Shown piece by piece: positions 1 to 7,738 of a stretch of DNA of 64,000 nt; the stretch's first letter is position 1; every line of letters begins with the position of its first letter. The translations under genes were made by a program, and so were the position numbers. This DNA comes from Lachnospiraceae bacterium (GTDB taxonomy: Bacteria; Bacillota; Clostridia; Lachnospirales; Lachnospiraceae), in NCBI GenBank assembly GCA_017436305.1, contig JAFSDJ010000087.1:91281-155280 (forward strand), read 5' to 3'. The notes below the pieces were generated by a model, which worked only from the letters and a program-made list of their open reading frames with translations, had not been told where the DNA came from and searched no databases.

Positions 1-147
1 AGTTATACTTCTATCGTGAGTTTTTTTAGCGGTGTTGTATATATATCTGATGGTGATGTGGAATTTTTGTTAAGTATTGATGCTGGTGGAACAAATCCAA
101 AAGTACCAAGTGACTATAGAGTAGATATTTATGGAGCAATGGATTAA
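1..147 (+). CDS. C-terminal stub of a probable phage structural protein (partial)
   Basis: The frame is open from the first base to the TAA at 145-147 and encodes the last 48 residues of a protein whose start lies outside the window. The visible part is rich in beta-prone and glycine residues and ends in VDIYGAMD. No domain can be named. It lies 24 bases before a coiled-coil membrane protein, a holin and a lysin, so by position it is probably the last tail or baseplate gene of a prophage; that is inference from order only. Confidence 0.5.
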   Translation, partial: SYTSIVSFFSGVVYISDGDVEFLLSIDAGGTNPKVPSDYRVDIYGAMD

Positions 148-171
148 CTTACAGGAAAGGAGGAAAGAACT

Positions 172-486
172 ATGGATAACTACATATCAAGAGGTGAACA
201 TGAAGAGTTTGTCAAACGGATGGAAGAAGAAGACTGCCGACAAAACAGACGGATTGCTTTGCTCGAAGAAAGTATTCGACAAACACAGGCTCTAACCTTG
301 TCTGTGGAGAAGATGGCTCTCAGCATGGAAAATATGTTGAAGGAGCAGAAGAAGCAGGGCGAACGGCTGGAAGCTTTAGAAGAGGTCCCAAAGAAAAACT
401 GGGACACTTTAAAATCCGGTATGTTGGGCTCGCTGGCAACTGCATTAGGCGGAGCTATAGTAGCAGCAATTATCAATTTTATCTAA
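172..486 (+). CDS. Small phage coiled-coil protein with C-terminal membrane anchor (pre-holin position)
   Basis: A 104-residue protein preceded by a strong AGGAAAGGAGG Shine-Dalgarno. Residues 1-75 are charged, with heptad-like spacing of L, I and M, suggesting a coiled coil. A Gly/Ala-rich hydrophobic segment from about residue 84 to the end (MLGSLATALGGAIVAAII) would form one membrane helix. This layout resembles XhlA/BhlA-type phage lysis accessory proteins, but I do not see enough to assign the family. It is followed 15 bases later by the holin, so it belongs to the lysis cassette. Confidence 0.7.
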   Translation: MDNYISRGEHEEFVKRMEEEDCRQNRRIALLEESIRQTQALTLSVEKMALSMENMLKEQKKQGERLEALEEVPKKNWDTLKSGMLGSLATALGGAIVAAIINFI

Positions 487-501
487 GGGAGGAAAAAGAA
501 C

Positions 502-762
502 ATGATTAACTGGAAAGTACGTATTAAAAACAAAACATTTTGGATTACCCTGATACCGGCACTTATCCTGCTTGTGCAGGCAGTGGCAGCAGTATTTGGA
601 GTCAAAATTGACTTATCAGCTTTAGGAAGCAGATTGGTTAATGTAGTAGAAGCAACCTTTGTAGTTCTTGCTATTGTAGGAGTAATAACGGATCCTACCA
701 CTACTGGAGTGTCAGACAGCAGGACTGCACTTACATACGAAGCGCCAAAAGAAGATAAGTAG
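502..762 (+). CDS. Phage holin (phi LC3 / LL-H type)
   Basis: An 86-residue protein starting MINWKVRIKNKTFW, the typical opening of the phi LC3/LL-H holin family found in Firmicute prophages. Two membrane segments are visible, about residues 13-33 (ITLIPALILLVQAVAAVFG) and 48-65 (VEATFVVLAIVGVITDPT). They are followed by the family motif DPTTxGxSDS and a short charged tail. Holins form pores that let the endolysin reach the wall. The gene has the SD AGGGAGG and is followed 11 bases later by the lysin gene. Confidence 0.88.
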   Translation: MINWKVRIKNKTFWITLIPALILLVQAVAAVFGVKIDLSALGSRLVNVVEATFVVLAIVGVITDPTTTGVSDSRTALTYEAPKEDK

Positions 763-773
763 GAGGAGAGCAA

Positions 774-1421
774 ATGAAAACATCGGATAATGGAATAAAC
801 TTAATCAAACAATTTGAAGGGTGCCGGTTAAAAGCATATCGGTGCCCTGCCGGAATCCCAACCATTGGATATGGCCATACTGCAGGAGTAAAAATGGGAC
901 AAGTTATCACGCAACAGCAGGCAGATGATTTTTTGAAAGAGGACCTACAAAAATACGAAGCAAAAGTCATGAAATATAATACAACTTATAAGTGGAATCA
1001 AAACGAATTTGACGCTATGGTTTCTTTTTCTTACAATTTAGGGAGCATTGACAAGCTGACCGCATCCGGCACAAGAAGCAAAGCGGTGATTGCGGAAAAG
1101 ATACTTCTTTATAACAAAGCAGGAGGAAAAGTTTTAGCCGGACTTACCAGACGTAGAAAAGCAGAGAGAGCTCTGTTTCTTAAAAAATGCACCAGTGCAA
1201 CTTCTGCCACAACACAGGAATACTATCCAAGATATACCGGGAAAGGGGTACTCCTAACAGCTCTGAAAGCTTGCGGATGCAAAGATACGTCCAAGGCTTT
1301 TAGGCGGAAAATCGCTGTAAAAAATGGCATCACAAAAAATGAGTCAAGTTATACCGGGACTTGGACTCAGAACACAAAAATGTTGAATTTATTAAAACAG
1401 GGAAGGTTGTTAAAACCATAG
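774..1421 (+). CDS. Phage endolysin, GH24 lysozyme with C-terminal wall-binding-like domain
   Basis: A 215-residue protein. Residues 1-140 form a T4-type (GH24) muramidase that hydrolyses the MurNAc-GlcNAc bond. It has the motif IKQFEG with catalytic Glu15, then IGYGHT. The E-8aa-(D/C)-5aa-T triad is present as E15, C24 and T30, so Cys replaces the more common Asp. Residues about 150-215 (from YYPRYTGKG to KMLNLLKQGRLLKP) form a separate C-terminal module of the kind found after catalytic domains in clostridial endolysins, probably a wall-binding domain; I infer this from position. SD GGAGGAG precedes the start. It is the last gene of the lysis cassette and is followed by a hairpin terminator. 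Confidence 0.9.
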   Translation: MKTSDNGINLIKQFEGCRLKAYRCPAGIPTIGYGHTAGVKMGQVITQQQADDFLKEDLQKYEAKVMKYNTTYKWNQNEFDAMVSFSYNLGSIDKLTASGTRSKAVIAEKILLYNKAGGKVLAGLTRRRKAERALFLKKCTSATSATTQEYYPRYTGKGVLLTALKACGCKDTSKAFRRKIAVKNGITKNESSYTGTWTQNTKMLNLLKQGRLLKP

Positions 1422-1424
1422 TAA

Positions 1425-1453
1425 GGAGCTGGCCGTGTGCCAGCTTCTTTTTT
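1425..1453 (+). terminator. Rho-independent terminator after the lysin gene
   Basis: The stem AGCTGGC (1427-1433) pairs with GCCAGCT (1439-1445), with a 5-base loop and a T-rich run. It starts 4 bases after the lysin stop codon. Confidence 0.85.
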
Positions 1454-1855
1454 ATTAACCGATAGATTTTACAACTTAGCATACTTTTTGGAAATACACC
1501 TGTAAGTAACAAATAAGTAACAAAAAGTTATGGAAGAAGCGCAATTTCAGCGATTTTTTCAAATAATTAATTTTATGTTTCATATTATTTTCCTTTTAAT
1601 TGAGGCGGCACCCTTTACGGGTGTCGTTCTTGCGTTTATGGAGAAAGTGGTTTGTATTGTTGCATTGCTGTTCTGGTGTTGGTAGCATTAGGATTTTTTG
1701 TGAATAATTTTCCAACTGCATTTGGCTCCTGTTTTTTTACAACTTCATAGTGGATTTTTACATCTTACCATAGAGGGCATTGAGGCTCTCTTTTTTTCTG
1801 TTTATACTGTGAAAAACAAGAAAAACAAGTCAGATATAGTCAGGAAAGTAGAAAG
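1454..1855. other. Intergenic region at the prophage edge, two further hairpins
   Basis: No gene is visible. It holds the hairpin GGCACCC/GGGTGTC (1607-1625), followed by only a weak T-rich run, and a good terminator-like hairpin at 1773-1797. A phage attachment site would be expected in or near here, but I cannot identify one because the other end of the prophage is outside the window. Confidence 0.5.
1773..1797 (+). terminator. Terminator-like hairpin upstream of the ABC exporter
   Basis: GAGGGC (1773-1778) pairs with GCTCTC (1785-1790) with one G-T pair and a 6-base loop, followed by seven T residues. It isolates the exporter genes from phage transcription. Confidence 0.75.
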
Positions 1856-2872
1856 ATGGGAGAAGATTTAATGGAACAGGAATTACAAAACAAAAGAAGG
1901 GAAATGACCGAAAAGAAGGAAAACAACAGGGAAGTAAAATTTAAAGAAAATGTAATTGAAATAGAACACCTAAAAAAATATTATGGACAGATAAAAGCTG
2001 TAGACGATATTAGCTTTTGTGTAAAAAAAGGGGAGCTTTTTGGTTTCTTAGGTATTAACGGTGCCGGAAAATCCACTACTATTAATATGCTATGTACCTT
2101 ATTTGCACCAACAGAAGGCGACGCAAGGGTATGTGGGTACTCAGTATTGAAACAGCCTGAGGAAATCAGAAAAAGAATCGGCATTGTATATCAGAACAAC
2201 TGCTTAGATGACAAGCTTACCGTTTTAGAAAATCTTATGGTAAGAGGAAGCCTGTACGAAGCAAGCGGAAAAAAGGTAAAGGAAAACGCAGAAAGAGTCA
2301 TTGAAGAATTAAGCCTTAAGGAAATTATTAAAAGACCTTTTGGGAAGCTGTCAGGAGGCCAGAAACGTAAATGTGAGATTGCAAGGGCACTGATGAACAC
2401 TCCGGAAATATTGTTTTTGGACGAGCCAACCACAGGCCTTGATCCTGCCACAAGAAAAAGTGTATGGGAAAACATGGAGGTACTTAGAAAAGAGCGGGAT
2501 ATGACCGTATTTTTAACTACTCATTATATGGAAGAAGCTGCTAAGGCAAACCATATTGCCATATTGGATAAAGGAAAATTAAAGGAATATGGCACACCTT
2601 TTTCCCTAAAAGAAAGTTATGCAAAAGACAGTCTTTTCATTCTGCCAAAGGCAGATAAGAGGGAAGATGTGATTTTGCAGCTAAAGAAGCAAAACAGGGA
2701 ATTGTTAAAAAGGGAAAACAGACTGCTTTTACCTTTACATGGAACCTTGGAGGCGGTTGCTATTTTACAGCAGTTGCAAGGGCAAATAGAGGGATTTGAA
2801 GTGATGCAGGGAACGCTTGACGATGTTTTTTTGAACGTGACCGGTAAAAATTTGCTGGACGTGGAAGCGTAA
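1856..2872 (+). CDS. ABC transporter ATP-binding protein, DrrA-type exporter
   Basis: A 338-residue ATPase. Walker A GINGAGKST is at 66-74, the signature LSGGQ at 165-169, Walker B ILFLDE at 185-190 and the switch His at 223. The domain has the DrrA-like C-terminal extension (about 245-338) ending in TLDDVFLNVTGK, typical of subunits that drive drug or antimicrobial-peptide exporters. The first 30 residues are highly charged and outside the family core. A start at 1871 (MEQELQ) also has a Shine-Dalgarno and is possible. It pairs with the permease 77 bases downstream. A LytTR regulator with a membrane partner follows, suggesting that the exporter responds to a signal at the membrane. The substrate is unknown. 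Confidence 0.92.
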   Translation: MGEDLMEQELQNKRREMTEKKENNREVKFKENVIEIEHLKKYYGQIKAVDDISFCVKKGELFGFLGINGAGKSTTINMLCTLFAPTEGDARVCGYSVLKQPEEIRKRIGIVYQNNCLDDKLTVLENLMVRGSLYEASGKKVKENAERVIEELSLKEIIKRPFGKLSGGQKRKCEIARALMNTPEILFLDEPTTGLDPATRKSVWENMEVLRKERDMTVFLTTHYMEEAAKANHIAILDKGKLKEYGTPFSLKESYAKDSLFILPKADKREDVILQLKKQNRELLKRENRLLLPLHGTLEAVAILQQLQGQIEGFEVMQGTLDDVFLNVTGKNLLDVEA

Positions 2873-2949
2873 GTGAAGTAGGAAAATGAATTATGTAAAC
2901 TGAAATATGTGAAAAATTATGTAAACCAAGAAAGGGAATAGGTATAAAA

Positions 2950-3858
2950 ATGAGAACAACTTTACAACTGGTAAAACGAAACAGTCTTATGTATTTAAGA
3001 GATAAATCATCGGTATTTTTTTCCATGCTTTCCATGTTGATTGTATTGGGACTTATGGTAGTTTTTTTAGGAAATATGAACAGGGACAATGTGGTAAATT
3101 TGCTTTCTGAATATGGTGAGGACAGAAATACAGACATAGATATGGAAAATGCAGAGCATCTAATTGAAATGTGGACAGTAGCAGGGATTTTAGTGGTAAA
3201 TGCGGTTATGGTTACTTTAACTGTAATTGGTACACGGATTCAGGATGAGGAAAAGAAAAGGCTGCAAAGCTTTTACGTGGCACCTGTAAAGCCTGTGAAA
3301 ATTGCATTAGGGTATATTTTCTCAGCGCTGTTCATTGGGACGATTATGTGTATTCTTACATTGGCAGTGGCAGAAGCATATATATTTTTTAAAGGTGGAA
3401 GTATTTTAAATTTAAAAGAAACACTTACAGTTATTGGTCTGATTTTGTTAAATGTGTTTTTATATAGCTGTATTTTATTTTTTGTAGGCATGTTTGTTAA
3501 AAGCGATAGCGCATGGAGCGGGTTTGGTACTGTAATCGGCACGTTAGTAGGCTTTGTAGGTGGAATTTATCTTCCGGTGGGATTTTTACCGGAAAAAGTT
3601 CAGAACGTATTAAAAGCTCTCCCGGTACTTCATGGAAATGCTATGATGAGGGATATTTTTACAAAAAGAGCTTTGGAGGAAACCTTTGCAGGCATACCAA
3701 AAGAGGTTGTGACAGAATATAAAAATTATATGGGAATTACAGTAGAAGTAGGAGGAGAAGTGGTTTCTTTGGAAATTCAGGTGGCATTTCTACTGGGATT
3801 TGCTATAATAATGATAATCGGCTCGATAATAGCATGGAAGAAATTTGACAGAAAATAA
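2950..3858 (+). CDS. ABC transporter permease, ABC-2 / DrrB type
   Basis: A 302-residue integral membrane protein. Hydrophobic segments lie near residues 23-41, 77-97, 119-139, 158-180, 193-213 and 277-297, giving the six-helix ABC-2 layout with a large extracellular loop after the first helix. The loop before the last helix carries 'GEVVSLEIQVAF'. Together with the preceding ATPase it would form the exporter. The SD AAGGGAATAGG precedes the start. It is followed by the 160-bp palindromic element and then the LytTR gene. Confidence 0.88.
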   Translation: MRTTLQLVKRNSLMYLRDKSSVFFSMLSMLIVLGLMVVFLGNMNRDNVVNLLSEYGEDRNTDIDMENAEHLIEMWTVAGILVVNAVMVTLTVIGTRIQDEEKKRLQSFYVAPVKPVKIALGYIFSALFIGTIMCILTLAVAEAYIFFKGGSILNLKETLTVIGLILLNVFLYSCILFFVGMFVKSDSAWSGFGTVIGTLVGFVGGIYLPVGFLPEKVQNVLKALPVLHGNAMMRDIFTKRALEETFAGIPKEVVTEYKNYMGITVEVGGEVVSLEIQVAFLLGFAIIMIIGSIIAWKKFDRK

Positions 3859-3862
3859 GGAT

Positions 3863-4095
3863 GATGCCGGGGGCAAATAGCCCTGTTCACAATTTCAAAT
3901 AGTCAATTTGTACAATCCATTCTTTTAAGCTCCGCAATGCTAAACATTTCAGTAAGCTTCTAAACATTGATTATGTCAGCGAAAGCTTCCATAATCAATA
4001 GAGTCTTACTTTCATAGCATAAAGTCACTTTCAAGAACAGATTGTACAAATTGACTATATAGTAACCTTCAAAAGGGCTATTTGTTCCTGGCATC
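3863..4095 (+). repeat. Palindromic structured element, copy 1 (with an extra outer stem)
   Basis: A large imperfect inverted repeat. The outermost arms 3863-3884 and 4074-4095 match at 19 of 22 positions. The next arms 3899-3917 and 4040-4058 are a perfect 19-bp pair. Inside is a core (3937-4020) with stems ATGCT/AGCAT, AGTAAG/CTTACT and ATTGATTAT/ATAATCAAT, and the apical loop TCAGCGAAAGCTTC. The core corresponds to copies at 17241-17325 and 24542-24626. The right arm ends one or two bases before the Shine-Dalgarno of the LytTR gene. The function is unknown; it could be a leader RNA or a mobile palindrome. Confidence 0.85.
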
Positions 4096-4109
4096 TAAGG
4101 ATAAAAAGT

Positions 4110-4547
4110 ATGAAAATAAGAATAGAAGATATAGGACCTAATGAAGAGGAAGAACTGATTCTTCGCTGTAGAAATCTGGACGACAACTTAATGCAGCTTA
4201 TTTATGGTGTAAAAATGAAAACACGGAAAATAAGCGGAAGTAAGGATGGCTCTATTACCATGATTCATCCGAAGGATATTTATTATTTTGAAGCAGTGGA
4301 TAATAAGGTTTTTATGTATTTAAGCAAAGATGTTTATGAAACAAAAAGAAAGCTCTATGAAATTGAAAAGGAATTTGAAGGAACGGATTTTTTCAGGGCA
4401 TCTAAGTCCGTTATTTTAAATATTTCCAAGATTAAAAGTCTGGCAGCCGTTTTTAACGGGCGGTTTGAAGCAACTTTATTAAATGGGGAAAAGGTAATTA
4501 TTTCCAGACAATACATGGGAACTTTGAAAAATAAGCTGGGAATTTAA
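4110..4547 (+). CDS. LytTR-domain DNA-binding regulator
   Basis: A 145-residue protein. Residues about 45-145 are a LytTR DNA-binding domain (HPKDIYYFEAVDNKVFMYL, then FFRASKSVILNISKI and ISRQYMGTLKNKL). It lacks a response-regulator receiver domain. The next gene encodes a DUF3021 membrane protein. This pairing is the arrangement of LytTR regulatory systems such as HdrRM and BrsRM of Streptococcus mutans, where the membrane protein restrains the regulator. The neighbouring exporter is the obvious candidate target. SD AAGGA (4098-4102) abuts the right arm of the palindromic element, so folding of that element could affect its translation (inference). Confidence 0.88.
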   Translation: MKIRIEDIGPNEEEELILRCRNLDDNLMQLIYGVKMKTRKISGSKDGSITMIHPKDIYYFEAVDNKVFMYLSKDVYETKRKLYEIEKEFEGTDFFRASKSVILNISKIKSLAAVFNGRFEATLLNGEKVIISRQYMGTLKNKLGI

Positions 4548-4557
4548 GGAGGAGCAT

Positions 4558-5007
4558 ATGAAAAGAGTAAAGGAGCTGCTTTTGACTTTTGCATTGGTTA
4601 CAACAGGAGTGTTGCTTGCAGCAGCTATATTTATGACCATTTTCTGGCAGGGGGAGAAGGTGACAGGAGCCATCTTGTGGCAGATTTTGAGTGTGGCAGC
4701 ACTTTGCAGTCTGGGTAATTTTATCTGGCCGGAGCGGGAAGTATCAAAAAAAGAATGGATTGTAAGGGAATTTATTCATTATTTTTATGTATGTGTCGTA
4801 GTTTTAGGTTGTGGCAGCAGATTTGAATGGTTTTATTGGAGTAATCCCAGAATGGTTCTTCTTATGTTGCTAGCTATCCTTATGATATTTGTAGTAGTCA
4901 TGTTTGTGATGATGCAAATGGATAAAAAGACTGAGAGGCAGTTAAATGAGCGACTTGAGAGTTTCAGGTTAGAGAGAGAAGAAGCGGAGAAAGAGGCGCA
5001 AGAATAA
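4558..5007 (+). CDS. DUF3021 membrane protein, likely partner of the LytTR regulator
   Basis: A 149-residue protein with four hydrophobic segments at about residues 7-27, 37-56, 73-88 and 99-119, followed by a charged C-terminal coiled-coil tail. This is the DUF3021 layout. It starts 10 bases after the LytTR gene with SD AAGGAGGAG. In characterised LytTR systems this partner sits in the membrane and inhibits the regulator until a signal relieves it; applying that here is inference. Confidence 0.82.
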   Translation: MKRVKELLLTFALVTTGVLLAAAIFMTIFWQGEKVTGAILWQILSVAALCSLGNFIWPEREVSKKEWIVREFIHYFYVCVVVLGCGSRFEWFYWSNPRMVLLMLLAILMIFVVVMFVMMQMDKKTERQLNERLESFRLEREEAEKEAQE

Positions 5008-5050
5008 GATACAGAACGTTATGTGCGTAATAAGGGAGGTGTATTATGAT

Positions 5051-6394
5051 ATGAACTACTGCAAGCTTCAGATAGGCTGCATGCTGATTATCCTGTATAT
5101 GGTATTTATCTACATAAAGGAATGCAGGAGACTGCGGCATAAGCATAAATGGTCTGTGTTTGACAGACTGTTGGGAGTGGGAATATTAGAGCTTTTATTT
5201 GATGGGCTGACAGCCTATACGGTAAATCATTTGGAAAGTGTAGACAGCACGGTGAATATGGTGCTGCATCTGTTTTTTTTGTTAAGTCTTGATCTTTTTA
5301 TTTTCCTGCTGTTCCTTTATATGATTTCCATCACAACCGGGTTACCGAAAAGAAGAAACAGGAGAATGCTTCTGTACAGCATGTTTCTGGTAAATGCCGC
5401 TCTGGTAGTGTGGAATATACCAAAACTGGAATATCGAAAAGGCCAGCTGAGCAACTACTCAATGGGAATTTCCGTATATATCTGTTTTGTGATGGTTGCA
5501 GTATATAGCATGCTTGGTATTTTTATCTTTTTCAGACGCTGGAGATATATAGAGGGGCATAAAAGAATTAGTATTTTTACCTACTTATCCGTGCTTGTCT
5601 GTGTTACCGGATACCAGATGTGTTATCCGCAATCCTTGATTAGTAGCATAGGCGTGACTATTATTATGGTGGGAACGTTTGTAAATCAGGAGAATCCTTC
5701 TGCGGTGGAACTTTCCTGGTATCACCATGAAATGATTATGGGCTTTGCTACACTGGTGGAGAACAAGGATGGTAGTACAGGTGGTCATATCCGGCGAACC
5801 ACCATGTATGTAAAGCTTCTTGCTGAGGAGTTGCGGCGCAGGGGCTATTACAAAGAAGTGCTGACAAAGGATTATATGAAAAATCTGTGTTTGGCTGCGC
5901 CCATGCATGACATTGGGAAGATAGCTGTGCCTGATGTAATTCTGCAAAAGCCCGGAAAGCTGACGGAAGAAGAATATGAAGCTATGAAGCTTCATGCAGC
6001 TAAAGGCGGAGAGATTGTCCTTGAAACCTTCGGACATTTAGGAAACGAACAATATGCGCAGATGGCATATGAGGTGGCACGTTTTCATCACGAAAAATGG
6101 GCCGGAGGAGGCTATCCGGATGGGTTAAAAGGGAAAGAGATTCCTCTGTGTGCAAGAATCATGGCAATTGCGGATGTATTTGATGCAGTATCGGAGAAAC
6201 GGTGCTACAGGGAAGCACTCCCTTTGGAGCAGTGTTTTGAGATTATTATGAAGGGAAGCGGCACAGATTTTGACCCGGTTCTGGTAGAGGTATTTTTGGA
6301 AAGTAAGGAAAAAGTGGTGCAGGTTCACGAGGAAGCCAGTAAAAATGGAAAAAGAGAAGGAAAGTCATCAGTTGTGAAATCCCCATGTAATTAA
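5051..6394 (+). CDS. Membrane HD-GYP domain protein, probable cyclic-di-GMP phosphodiesterase
   Basis: A 447-residue protein. The first 220 residues hold about seven membrane helices, like the sensor part of 7TM receptor proteins. The remainder is an HD-GYP domain with HD at residues 286-287 (MHDIGKIAVPD), the HHEKWxGGGYPDGLKG stretch with GYP at 354-356, and IADVFDAV. Such domains hydrolyse c-di-GMP or related nucleotides. The reading frame stays open upstream to 5021, but the SD AAGGGAGGTG (5033-5042) favours 5051. It lies 43 bases after the DUF3021 gene and may be in the same transcript. Confidence 0.87.
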   Translation: MNYCKLQIGCMLIILYMVFIYIKECRRLRHKHKWSVFDRLLGVGILELLFDGLTAYTVNHLESVDSTVNMVLHLFFLLSLDLFIFLLFLYMISITTGLPKRRNRRMLLYSMFLVNAALVVWNIPKLEYRKGQLSNYSMGISVYICFVMVAVYSMLGIFIFFRRWRYIEGHKRISIFTYLSVLVCVTGYQMCYPQSLISSIGVTIIMVGTFVNQENPSAVELSWYHHEMIMGFATLVENKDGSTGGHIRRTTMYVKLLAEELRRRGYYKEVLTKDYMKNLCLAAPMHDIGKIAVPDVILQKPGKLTEEEYEAMKLHAAKGGEIVLETFGHLGNEQYAQMAYEVARFHHEKWAGGGYPDGLKGKEIPLCARIMAIADVFDAVSEKRCYREALPLEQCFEIIMKGSGTDFDPVLVEVFLESKEKVVQVHEEASKNGKREGKSSVVKSPCN

Positions 6395-6536
6395 GGGATG
6401 TAGAGGCAGCAAAAGAGGAAGAAATAGAAAAGCTCCTATATGGGTTACGGAAAAAGAGCATATGTTCTTTTTTGAATAAAAATATTATGATAAAGAAGAA
6501 ATTATTTGGATAGTACAGAGTGTTACATTTGAAAAG

Positions 6537-6565
6537 GAAGCCTTAAAAAAAGGCTTCTTTTTTTA
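6537..6565 (+). terminator. Rho-independent terminator after the HD-GYP gene
   Basis: GAAGCCTT (6537-6544) pairs with AAGGCTTC (6550-6557) around an A5 loop, followed by T8. Confidence 0.92.
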
Positions 6566-6579
6566 TCTCTCCCTTTTAT

Positions 6580-6780
6580 TGAGTCTGTTTTTTGTCTGAA
6601 TCTCACAGTATTTCTTTAGAGCCTTTTTTAATCTATGTCCAGATTGCTTTTTAGGTTAATATCCAGTTTTTTTCAGCCTTTTTTTGCTGTTCGCCAGTCC
6701 GTTTTTTTAGCTGCTTTTTAGACTGTTTTTCAGGCTGTTTTTTAGGCTGTTTTTTTAGGCTGTTTTTTTAGGCCATTTTC
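6580..6780. repeat. Degenerate T-rich tandem array
   Basis: Runs of five to eight T alternate with a short 'aggctg' or 'cagtc'-like spacer. The clearest units are four consecutive 13-14-bp repeats of AGGCTGTTTTTT(T) at about 6731-6772; upstream units are diverged. It could be a slippage-prone remnant or repeated terminator-like tracts. No coding capacity is apparent. Confidence 0.6.
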
Positions 6781-7500
6781 CTTGTTTTTTTTGGCTATTT
6801 TTGGTTTTCTTGTATTCAATAACATTACAACTAATAATGAAAGTAACTAAAAAATAAAATGAAAATAATAAAAACAAATAGTTCACTACATACATAAAAG
6901 TAACTAATAAAATTTTCTTAAAATAGTTCACATAACAAAAGTTTACATAAAAATAAAAAGCGTACGTTATACAAAAATAAAATAACAAGTTAAACACAAG
7001 ATATTGTGCTATGAAGTCAATTTATAACAATATTATGTAAAAATAAGAACCACAAAAAAGATAAAATTATATTTAGAATTAACAAATATGTTTTGCGAAT
7101 AGTTATAAAAATTCCAGGAAAAATAATTGAAGAAAATCTTTTTTAAAATAAATAAAATAACAGCATTCTAATCGTATTTTTTGGGGTTCATTTGTTATTA
7201 TCCTAAAAGGATAGCAGTAGTTACCTAATTCAATGACTAAACTAGTCAATAGAAGTAAAGGCCAACATATAGATTGAATAACACATGAAAACACAAGATG
7301 TAGTGTACATAAAATGGCAAAATTTTGAAGATTATGTGTAAACCAAGAAAAAAGTCAGTAATTTAGTAAAAAAAAGAAATACTACAAGATATTGTGCTTA
7401 AATGTTATGACAACCACCATATAAAGAATAAAAACGCGTGATATGAAAAAATAAGTAACTGTTTAGCAAGTTACAAAACACTTGCTGTTTTGTTGCGTAT
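6781..7500. other. Gene-free AT-rich region
   Basis: About 700 bases of very AT-rich sequence with stops in all frames at short intervals. Short open frames here lack Shine-Dalgarno sequences and have low-complexity translations. The hairpin AGCAAGT/ACTTGCT sits at about 7461-7482. I see no gene. Confidence 0.6.
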
Positions 7501-7557
7501 GAACGTGATTTGGGTGTGTGCAGGCTTCTTTTGCGTAGCAAAACTTTAAATGAGCCT

Positions 7558-7610
7558 ACGAATTGTTATTGTTTATGAGGTACGAGTGAACAGTAATGAG
7601 CTGTTATCAA
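7558..7610 (+). repeat. Short palindromic repeat, copy 1 of 2
   Basis: The stem TTGTTATTGTT (7563-7573) pairs with AACAGTAATGA (7589-7599), using G-T pairs, around the loop TATGAGGTACGAGTG. The same unit with a perfect stem occurs at 28281-28317. The preceding 25 bases (ACTTTAAATGAGCCTACGAA) also resemble those before the second copy. Confidence 0.75.
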
Positions 7611-7636
7611 AATATAGAAAAATACTTCCATTTTGG

Positions 7637-7665
7637 TTGAAAAAGCAAGGAAAAATTTGTATACT
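7637..7665 (+). promoter_or_regulatory. Sigma-A promoter of purL
   Basis: The -35 box TTGAAA (7637-7642) is followed by a 17-base spacer and the -10 box TATACT (7660-7665). The expected start is near 7672, leaving a leader of about 67 bases before the purL ATG. Confidence 0.8.
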
Positions 7666-7738
7666 GTAAAATAGATGTGCTCTTATTAAAGAAGGGTACC
7701 TTTAGCAATGGAAAACAACAAACAACGGAGGATTCATC

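Noticed and set aside
1454-1855. Prophage attachment site
   Set aside because: A direct repeat pair cannot be identified because the other phage boundary is outside the window.
6755-7294. Minus-strand frames of 60-80 codons in the AT-rich gap
   Set aside because: Their translations are Phe/Tyr/Leu-rich low-complexity sequence caused by base composition, with no ribosome sites.
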